The notes beneath the pieces were generated by a model. It saw only the letters and a program-made list of their open reading frames with translations. It was not told the DNA's origin and did no database searches. A stretch of 64,000 nt of DNA. It comes from an uncultured Amylibacter sp. (GTDB taxonomy: Bacteria; Pseudomonadota; Alphaproteobacteria; Rhodobacterales; Rhodobacteraceae). The stretch covers positions 434,001-498,000 of the forward strand of contig CAJIZV010000002.1 of assembly GCA_905181935.1 (NCBI GenBank), read 5' to 3'. How positions within the stretch are numbered: the stretch's first letter is position 1; each line of letters opens with the position of its first letter. Below, in pieces: positions 57,877 through 64,000 of the stretch. The translations under genes and the position numbers were made by a program.

Positions 57877-58614
57877 ATGCGCAAACCTATGGTTGCTGGA
57901 AATTGGAAAATGAATGGCTTGAGAGCAAACCTTTCTGAAGTTGCAGCAATTGATCAAGCAGCCGCTAAAGCTAATTGTGATGTTATTTTATGTGTTCCAG
58001 CAACTTTGATTTCACAATTAGCCTTAAAAGCAAAAAATATTTTTATTGGAGGCCAAACTTGTCACAATGAGGCATCAGGGGCACATACCGGTGATATTTC
58101 TGCAGAAATGTTACAAGATACTGGTGCACAATATGTAATTTTAGGACACTCAGAACGTCGCATTGACCATGCTGAAAAAGATGAATCTATACAACAGAAA
58201 GTTCTAGTGGCGTGGCAATTTGGGTTAAAAGCTATAGTATGCATCGGTGAAACTTTAGATCAACGTGATAGTAAAATTACATTAGGTGTTATAGGCAAAC
58301 AGTTATTAAATTCTATTCCAGACAGCGTTTCTGGTGAAAACTTAGTAATAGCTTATGAGCCTATTTGGGCTATTGGAACAGGATTGACACCCACTACTGA
58401 TCAAATTTCAGAGGTTCATAATTTTATCCGTGTTAGCTTAGAACATCGTTTTGGTGATCAATTAGGACATTCTATCAATATTTTATACGGTGGATCGATG
58501 AATGGTAAAAATGTAGTAGAAATTTCAGCTATTCCTAACGTAGATGGAGGCCTGGTTGGTGGTGCATCCTTAAAAGCACAAAACTTTATACCTATAATAG
58601 AATCTATAGGTTAA
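57877..58614 (+). CDS. tpiA: Triose-phosphate isomerase
   Basis: Interconverts DHAP and glyceraldehyde-3-phosphate. 245 aa: Lys in GNWKMNG, the electrophilic His in ILGHSERR, catalytic Glu in IAYEPIWAIGTG, and the phosphate loop YGGSMNGKN. AAAGGA precedes the ATG. Single gene. Confidence 0.97.
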   Translation: MRKPMVAGNWKMNGLRANLSEVAAIDQAAAKANCDVILCVPATLISQLALKAKNIFIGGQTCHNEASGAHTGDISAEMLQDTGAQYVILGHSERRIDHAEKDESIQQKVLVAWQFGLKAIVCIGETLDQRDSKITLGVIGKQLLNSIPDSVSGENLVIAYEPIWAIGTGLTPTTDQISEVHNFIRVSLEHRFGDQLGHSINILYGGSMNGKNVVEISAIPNVDGGLVGGASLKAQNFIPIIESIG

Positions 58615-58629
58615 CTATATCGCGTTCAA

Positions 58630-58664
58630 TTTTGGTTAATTTCCTTTTTTTGGATTAACCAAAA
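58630..58664. terminator. Possible terminator hairpin between tpiA and the MttB-like gene
   Basis: Perfect 11-bp arms TTTTGGTTAAT (58630-58640) and ATTAACCAAAA (58654-58664) with a T-rich 13-nt loop. The second arm covers the stop codon of the MttB-like gene. The lack of a T tract after the stem makes it an atypical terminator. Confidence 0.5.
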
Positions 58665-60211
58665 GCATCAGGTTCGCTATCTTTACGAGTTTGGATATAC
58701 AACTTTAAAGCTTCATCAATTTTAAGATCAATTGGGGGCTGAATATAATCTCCTAACATTTTATGAACCTTTTCATTTGCTAATGTAACAGTGTCTTTTT
58801 CACCGTCTTCAGTCCATGTCTCAAAAGGTTTATAATCTAAAACGCCTGAACGCCAAAAGCTACTTTTAAAGTTATTTTGTGTATGATCACAGCCCAAATA
58901 ATGCCCACCTGGTCCAACTTCCCGTATAGCACCCATTGCCTGTCCATTTTCAGACATATCTATACCCTCAGCAATTGAATGTAGTACTCCTAACTGATCT
59001 GCATCCATCACTAATTTCTCAAGGCTAGAAACTAATCCACCCTCTAGCCAACCTGCAGCATGTAAACAGAAGTTAACACCTCCCAGTAATGCTGCGTTCA
59101 ATGTATTTGATGTTTCATAAGCCGCTTGAGCATCTGGAAGTTTAGAACCACATAAAGCCCCACCTGAACGGAATGGCAGCTTTAGGCGTCGCGCTAACTG
59201 TCCAGCGCCATAAAGGATTTTTGACGCTTCTGGCGTGCCAAATGTAGGTGCACCTGAATTCATATCAATTGAAGCTACAAAAGCACCCATAATTACAGGT
59301 GCACCTGGTCGGCATAATTGATTATAAGCAACACCAGCCAAGGCTTCTGCTAATACTTGTGTTAATGTACCAGCAACAGAAACAGGCGCCATAGCTCCAC
59401 CAACGATAAATGGTGATACGATACAGGCTTGATTATTTTGGGCGTAAACTTCCATTGCACCCATCATAATATCATCAAAAACCATTGGCGAGTTAATGTT
59501 AATCAATGAAGTCATGACTGTGTTATTTTGTACAAAGTCTTCGCCAAATAGAATATTACACATATTTACACTATCTTGCGCATTTTGTGGTGCAGTAACA
59601 GATCCCATAAACGGTTTATCTGTTAGTGTCATGTGAGCATAAAGCATATCTAAATGGCGTTTATTAACTGCTACGTCAGTTGGCTCACAGACTGTACCAC
59701 CTGAATGGTGTAAATATTTAGACATGTAGGTTAATTTAACTATTTTATGGAAATCAGCCATGGTTGCATAACGGCGTCCACCTTCTAAATCACGAATAAA
59801 AGGAGGGCCATAAACTGGGGCAAGAACCATGGTCTTACCACCTATTTCAACATTCTTTTCTGGATTACGCGCATGCTGAGTAAACTTTTCTGGCGCCGTT
59901 TTGATTAGTTTACGAGCCAATCCACGAGGAATTCTAACTCGGTCACCATCTATATTGGCACCAGCTTCTTTCCAACGCTTGATAGCAGCAGGATTATCTG
60001 GAAAATTTACGCCAATTTCTTCTAATATTGTTTCAGCATTATATTCTATGATATCTAAAGCTTCATCATTTAAAACTTCAAAATTAGGAATATTTCGCTC
60101 GATGAACCTTGCCGTCTCGATCACAACAGCCGTTCGCTCTGCACGCCGCGCCGCGCCGCCTCCACCGCGGGTTCGGCGACTTACAGGGGCTTGCTCAACT
60201 GTATCTGACAT
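58655..60211 (-). CDS. Trimethylamine methyltransferase (MttB) family protein, non-pyrrolysine type
   Basis: 518-aa TIM-barrel corrinoid methyltransferase of the MttB superfamily. The open frame has no in-frame TAG, so it is the pyrrolysine-free (MtgB-like) branch, whose known members demethylate quaternary amines such as glycine betaine, carnitine or proline betaine. The N-terminus is Arg/Gly-rich (SRRTRGGGGAARRAER). Conserved motifs include HSGGTVCEPTDVAV, GGAMAPVSVAGTLTQ and CRPGAPVIMGAF. AAAGGA lies upstream. No corrinoid protein adjoins it; the RamA-like reactivase at 20122 may serve it. Confidence 0.88.
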   Translation of the reverse strand: MSDTVEQAPVSRRTRGGGGAARRAERTAVVIETARFIERNIPNFEVLNDEALDIIEYNAETILEEIGVNFPDNPAAIKRWKEAGANIDGDRVRIPRGLARKLIKTAPEKFTQHARNPEKNVEIGGKTMVLAPVYGPPFIRDLEGGRRYATMADFHKIVKLTYMSKYLHHSGGTVCEPTDVAVNKRHLDMLYAHMTLTDKPFMGSVTAPQNAQDSVNMCNILFGEDFVQNNTVMTSLININSPMVFDDIMMGAMEVYAQNNQACIVSPFIVGGAMAPVSVAGTLTQVLAEALAGVAYNQLCRPGAPVIMGAFVASIDMNSGAPTFGTPEASKILYGAGQLARRLKLPFRSGGALCGSKLPDAQAAYETSNTLNAALLGGVNFCLHAAGWLEGGLVSSLEKLVMDADQLGVLHSIAEGIDMSENGQAMGAIREVGPGGHYLGCDHTQNNFKSSFWRSGVLDYKPFETWTEDGEKDTVTLANEKVHKMLGDYIQPPIDLKIDEALKLYIQTRKDSEPDAFG

Positions 60212-60412
60212 AATTCAAATCCTTTATAATTTTAATTATATTACGATCGGATAAAAAAACACACCGTTACAAATTCGGCTATTGTGTGTCGATGGCGACA
60301 TTTGGTTTTATTTTTGCCATTTAAGAGAAGCATTAAATAAAAATATTTATTTTATAGGTTTTCAAAGTTTTATTTTAATTAGCGTGGGTAACAATCCCTC
60401 TTGCACCACTAC

Positions 60413-60441
60413 TGTCATGAGAATAAACCGCCTTCATGACA
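60413..60441. promoter_or_regulatory. Inverted repeat over the guaA start codon
   Basis: TGTCATGA (60413-60420) and TCATGACA (60434-60441) are perfect 8-bp arms 13 nt apart. The guaA ATG (60436-60438) lies inside the second arm, so in RNA the stem would hide the start. No Shine-Dalgarno sequence is seen. It may be a translational switch or, at DNA level, an operator. Confidence 0.45.
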
Positions 60442-61995
60442 GATATATCACATGACCGCCTCCTCATTATCGATTTCGGTAGCCAAGTAACTCAACTAAT
60501 AGCACGTCGCTTGCGTGAACTGAATGTTTACTGTGAAATTCATCCCTTTAATAAAGTAGATGAGGCATTTTTAAATGCGTTCAGCCCAAAGGCTGTTATA
60601 CTATCTGGTGGACCTTCTTCAGTAACTACAGAAGGTAGTCCACGAGCTCCAGAAGCATTGTTTGCAATGGGTGTGCCTTTACTAGGCATTTGCTATGGCC
60701 AGCAAGTGATGATGCATCAGCTTGGCGGCAAAGTTGAATCAGGTCATGATACAGCAGAGTTTGGTCGTGCCTATGTCAGCCCAGGTTCAAAAAAATTAAA
60801 TATACTTGATGGCTGGTTTGTAAATGGCAATGAACAGGTCTGGATGAGCCACGGGGATCACGTATCAAAGATTGCAAAAGGATTCCAAGTGTATGGAACT
60901 TCTCCAAATGCTCCATATGCTATTATAGCAGATCTTCAGAGAGACTTTTATGCTGTTCAGTTCCACCCTGAAGTACACCACACGCCAAACGGAGCAAAGT
61001 TATATGAAAATTTTGTTCGACTAGCAGGTTTCACTGGCGATTGGACTATGGGCGCTTACCGCGAGCAAGCTATTACAGCCATAAAGGATCAAGTGGGTAA
61101 TCAACAGGTGATATGTGGCCTCTCAGGGGGCGTTGATAGTTCTGTTGCGGCTGTATTGTTACACGAAGCAATTGGGGATCAATTGACATGTGTCTTTGTC
61201 GACCATGGCTTACTCCGTATGGACGAAGCCGACGAAGTCGTGAAAATGTTCCGTGATCATTATAATATGAAGCTAATACATGCAGATGAACGTGAATTGT
61301 TTCTTGGCGAATTAGACGGCCAATCAGATCCAGAGACTAAGCGTAAAATTATAGGCAGACTATTTATTGATGTTTTCGATAAATATGCAAAACCTATTGG
61401 AGCTAAATTCTTAGCTCAAGGCACCCTGTACCCTGATGTAATAGAAAGCGTATCTTTTTCTGGTGGCCCATCAGTGACTATAAAATCTCATCACAATGTT
61501 GGTGGTTTGCCCGAGAAAATGGATATGGCTTTAGTAGAACCCTTACGTGAGCTATTCAAAGATGAAGTTCGTGCTTTAGGTGTTGAGTTGGGATTGCCTG
61601 CAAGTTTTGTTGGTCGACACCCCTTTCCTGGCCCTGGACTTGCTATCAGATGTCCTGGCGAAATTACTCGTGAAAAATTAGAAATTTTACGTAAAGCAGA
61701 TGCTGTATATATCGATCAAATCCGCAAACACAATTTATATGATGAAATTTGGCAAGCCTTTGTAGCTATTTTACCAGTTCGCACAGTTGGCGTAATGGGT
61801 GATGGACGTACTTATGATTTTGCATGCGCGTTACGTGCAGTTACTTCAGTTGATGGTATGACCGCTGATTATTATCCTTTTACACATGAATTCTTAGGTG
61901 AAACGGCAACTCGCATTATAAATGAGGTTGAAGGTATTAATCGTGTTACTTATGATATTACGTCAAAGCCTCCTGGCACAATTGAGTGGGAGTAA
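60436..61995 (+). CDS. guaA: GMP synthase (glutamine-hydrolysing)
   Basis: Amidates XMP to GMP. 519 aa: class I glutaminase (about 1-205) with nucleophile Cys in [11 protein letters not shown] and the His/Glu pair in [12 protein letters not shown]-pyrophosphatase domain with the P-loop [14 protein letters not shown]; dimerisation domain ending in [15 protein letters not shown]. Works with guaB (13109). It stands alone and is divergent from the MttB-like gene. Confidence 0.97.
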   Translation: MTDISHDRLLIIDFGSQVTQLIARRLRELNVYCEIHPFNKVDEAFLNAFSPKAVILSGGPSSVTTEGSPRAPEALFAMGVPLLGICYGQQVMMHQLGGKVESGHDTAEFGRAYVSPGSKKLNILDGWFVNGNEQVWMSHGDHVSKIAKGFQVYGTSPNAPYAIIADLQRDFYAVQFHPEVHHTPNGAKLYENFVRLAGFTGDWTMGAYREQAITAIKDQVGNQQVICGLSGGVDSSVAAVLLHEAIGDQLTCVFVDHGLLRMDEADEVVKMFRDHYNMKLIHADERELFLGELDGQSDPETKRKIIGRLFIDVFDKYAKPIGAKFLAQGTLYPDVIESVSFSGGPSVTIKSHHNVGGLPEKMDMALVEPLRELFKDEVRALGVELGLPASFVGRHPFPGPGLAIRCPGEITREKLEILRKADAVYIDQIRKHNLYDEIWQAFVAILPVRTVGVMGDGRTYDFACALRAVTSVDGMTADYYPFTHEFLGETATRIINEVEGINRVTYDITSKPPGTIEWE

Positions 61996-62372
61996 TTATT
62001 ATTTTTTAAATCATTGATTTATCACAGTAAATACACTGTGTGTATTTGGCTTTCAAAATAAGAGATGATAGAAATAAATTCGTTGATGATACCGCAGGAA
62101 TGCTGAAGTCCGAGCGTGAAAATTATTTAGCAGAACACTTCACCTAAAAATTCAGTCTAATACGCAACAAGGCAAAAGCTACTTTTCAATTACAAAAAAA
62201 AAGTATGTAGCAGTATCTAAATTTCCACAAACCTGGTGTTGAAATAGGACACGTTTTACTGGAAGACACTCAACAACAAGGTACTTACAACACTTCTTAA
62301 ACTTTATTAGCAAAGAACTTGGCTTACAGTTGATATGTTTAAAAGTACATTTGCTAAAGGGCATGGTCAGAA
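61996..62372. other. Intergenic region guaA to FkbM gene (377 nt)
   Basis: No intact gene. A perfect 6-bp inverted repeat CACAGT-AAATAC-ACTGTG (62023-62040) lies 28 nt past guaA. Between about 62100 and 62370 short open stretches broken by stops (for example one reading HKPGVEIGHVLLEDTQQQ) look like possible remnants of a decayed gene, but no family was recognised. Confidence 0.4.
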
Positions 62373-63083
62373 ATGAAAAGTCTAAAATTGTTAGTAACAA
62401 ACCCGTCTTTATTCATAAAAAAAGTATTTGGAGGGCCATTACGTTTATACAAAATACATATTCTTAAGGATGAATTTATTATCGAAATGACTCGGTGGAA
62501 AAAAAATAAAGGTGATAAAACGCATAGGCTAGATTATCCAACATTAACAGAAGAATCAATAGTGTTTGACTTAGGTGGTTATCTTGGCGATTTCGCACAC
62601 GCCATAAATAAGAAATATGGCTGCTACGTTTATGTTTTTGAACCTCATCAAAAATTCTATGAAGAATGTACAAAAAGATTTTCTATAAATCCAAAAGTCA
62701 CTCCTCTAAACTTTGGGGTCTCCGACGTTGACGGAAAATTTTTCTTGTCCGATAGTGTTGATGGTTCATCATTTTCGAATCCAACACATGAGAATAAACA
62801 AGGCATAGAATGTATCGTAAAAGAGTTCTTTAAAACTCTTTCAGATTTGGATATTGCTAAAGTAAATTTGATGAAAATAAATATTGAAGGAGGTGAATAT
62901 CCTTTACTCATGCACATTGCCGACAATGATAAGTTGGGTTTAGTGGATGAATATCAAATTCAATTTCATAACTTCATTGAAGATGCTGAACACAAACGTG
63001 AGAGCATAATTAAGTCCTTGAGTAAGACACATAAACGGACTTGGTGCTATACGTTTGTTTGGGAAAATTGGAAGAAAATCTAA
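62373..63083 (+). CDS. FkbM-family SAM-dependent methyltransferase
   Basis: 236 aa. SAM motif VFDLGGYLGDFAHAINKKYG, then YVFEPHQKFYEEC, NFGVSDVDGKFFL and the FkbM-typical MKINIEGGEYPLL. These enzymes usually O-methylate sugars in exopolysaccharide, LPS or glycolipids. No glycan-cluster neighbours are visible and the spacing around it is loose, which suggests an accessory gene gained by transfer. It starts with ATG; the ribosome site is weak. Confidence 0.82.
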   Translation: MKSLKLLVTNPSLFIKKVFGGPLRLYKIHILKDEFIIEMTRWKKNKGDKTHRLDYPTLTEESIVFDLGGYLGDFAHAINKKYGCYVYVFEPHQKFYEECTKRFSINPKVTPLNFGVSDVDGKFFLSDSVDGSSFSNPTHENKQGIECIVKEFFKTLSDLDIAKVNLMKINIEGGEYPLLMHIADNDKLGLVDEYQIQFHNFIEDAEHKRESIIKSLSKTHKRTWCYTFVWENWKKI

Positions 63084-63259
63084 CAATTTTGGGCAATTTA
63101 CAAACACTGATAAAACAGCAAACACATTTAAGCTGACAAGTTACACAGAAAGTCTATACCTTGAATTAATCTATAAAAAATTAAGTTAAATAGATTACTT
63201 TATGTATGAGATACCACGTATTTCAAAATCAAGATATAAATTGAAAATAGGCAAATCAA

Positions 63260-64000
63260 GTGTTTAAATCTTTTTCCAACACATTGCAGGCAGTTATTTG
63301 GATGACTGGCACAATAGTATCTTTTTCTGCGATGGCTGTTTCAGGGCGTGAAATATCATTCGAACTCGATACATTTGAAATAATGATGTACCGCTCGTTA
63401 ATTGGATTTATTATAGTATTTCTATTCTCAACGATTTTAAACACTCGCAGCCAAATTAATACAAATAAGTTTGGCCTTCATTTTGCCCGAAACGTATCTC
63501 ACTTCGTGGGACAGAACTTGTGGTTTTATGCATTGACACTAATCCCATTCGCACAACTTTTTGCATTTGAATTTTCAGTACCACTTTGGGTTATGATAGC
63601 CGCACCATTTTTATTAGGTGAAAAATTAACAAAAATTAGAGTTATTTCCATTTTGGTTGGTTTTATTGGTATCTTAATTGTCACCCGCCCCTGGCTTGCA
63701 GGCTTAGCACCCGGCATTATCCCTGCAGCCCTTTGTGCCGTCGGTTTTGCTTGTAGTGTTATTTTTACAAAACAACTCACAAAAACTACTACAATTACGT
63801 GCATCCTATTTTGGTTAACTTTGATGCAATTAGGTTTAGGAATAATATGTGCAGGTTATGACGGTGATATAGCTTTACCCTCTAAGTCTAGTTTACCTTG
63901 GATTATCGTAATAGGTTTAGGCGGATTGCTTGCACATTTTTGTATAACAAAGGCACTACAGCTTGCACCTGCAACAGTTGTCACACCCATTGATTTTTGT
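63260..64000 (+). CDS. DMT/EamA-family transporter, N-terminal part (runs off the right edge)
   Basis: 247 codons stay open to the window end. GTG at 63260 (AGG 8 nt upstream) starts VFKSFSNTLQAVIWMTG. At least eight hydrophobic helices follow, with EamA motifs EFSVPLWVMIAAPFLLGEKLT at the end of the first repeat and ALQLAPATVVTPIDF in the second (the latter resembles the RhaT/YdcZ-like drug/metabolite transporters). The substrate is unknown. The C-terminus lies outside the window. Confidence 0.82.
   Translation, partial: MFKSFSNTLQAVIWMTGTIVSFSAMAVSGREISFELDTFEIMMYRSLIGFIIVFLFSTILNTRSQINTNKFGLHFARNVSHFVGQNLWFYALTLIPFAQLFAFEFSVPLWVMIAAPFLLGEKLTKIRVISILVGFIGILIVTRPWLAGLAPGIIPAALCAVGFACSVIFTKQLTKTTTITCILFWLTLMQLGLGIICAGYDGDIALPSKSSLPWIIVIGLGGLLAHFCITKALQLAPATVVTPIDFC

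Noticed and set aside
62179..62400. 73-codon minus-strand frame before the FkbM gene
   Set aside because: No ribosome site, no family, Phe/Lys/Cys-rich as expected from AT-rich noncoding DNA.

Overview
The window is a chromosomal segment of an AT-rich alphaproteobacterium. Gene content and gene order point to the Rhodobacterales (roseobacter group). The evidence is the PaaI-thioesterase/rplM/rpsI block beside ctaA, an alphaproteobacterial GTTC-N7-GTTC LexA box at recA, the propionyl-CoA carboxylase genes beside an ScfR/PccR-type regulator, the MttB-like and RamA-like B12 proteins, and the 45-residue membrane protein between aroK and xerD. The low G+C, short spacers and convergent genes with overlapping stop codons suggest a streamlined marine roseobacter (for example of the NAC11-7/HTCC2255 type). 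That placement is inference. Nearly all of the sequence is core chromosome: no insertion sequence, prophage, CRISPR array or rRNA operon was found.

Layout. 1-5977: ccmE (cut by the edge), argC, murI, rpsI-rplM, a thioesterase, heme A synthase and trmJ, all on the minus strand. 6295-16512: icd (+), then DUF1330/alaS, recA (SOS controlled), an RsmB-like methyltransferase/guaB, speB (+) and rlmE. 16523-22170: Ppx/GppA (-), then a plus-strand B12/folate operon (small PF13769 protein, MetF-like reductase, pterin-binding methyltransferase, RamA-like corrinoid reactivase). 22199-28582: pgl, a radical SAM/thioredoxin-like pair, aroB-aroK, the 45-aa membrane protein, xerD and a metallophosphoesterase. 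28654-33209: a CorC-type protein, IalB, and a lpxD-ACP-ketosynthase set. 33317-37658: proA-proB-obgE and rpmA-rplU.

37953-48697 is a propionate/valine block: methylmalonyl-CoA epimerase and mutase, pccA, pccB, divergent scfR, mmsA, a LysR regulator and a MaoC hydratase. MmsA makes propionyl-CoA from methylmalonate semialdehyde; Pcc, the epimerase and the B12-dependent mutase carry it to succinyl-CoA. 48759-53012 holds tRNA-Asp, a DMT exporter, a Tat-exported unknown, small unknown ORFs, lrgAB and tRNA-Val. 53148-64000 holds lon, tgt, sufT-sufA, tpiA, an MttB-like methyltransferase, guaA, an FkbM methyltransferase and a DMT transporter cut by the right edge.

The most interesting material is the dispersed corrinoid methyl-transfer machinery, whose members share Arg/Gly-rich tails; the translationally coupled radical SAM/thioredoxin-like pair of unknown purpose; and several unexplained inverted or direct repeats at gene starts (icd, rplU, tRNA-Asp, sufT, guaA and the 12-bp hairpin at 50859-50896).
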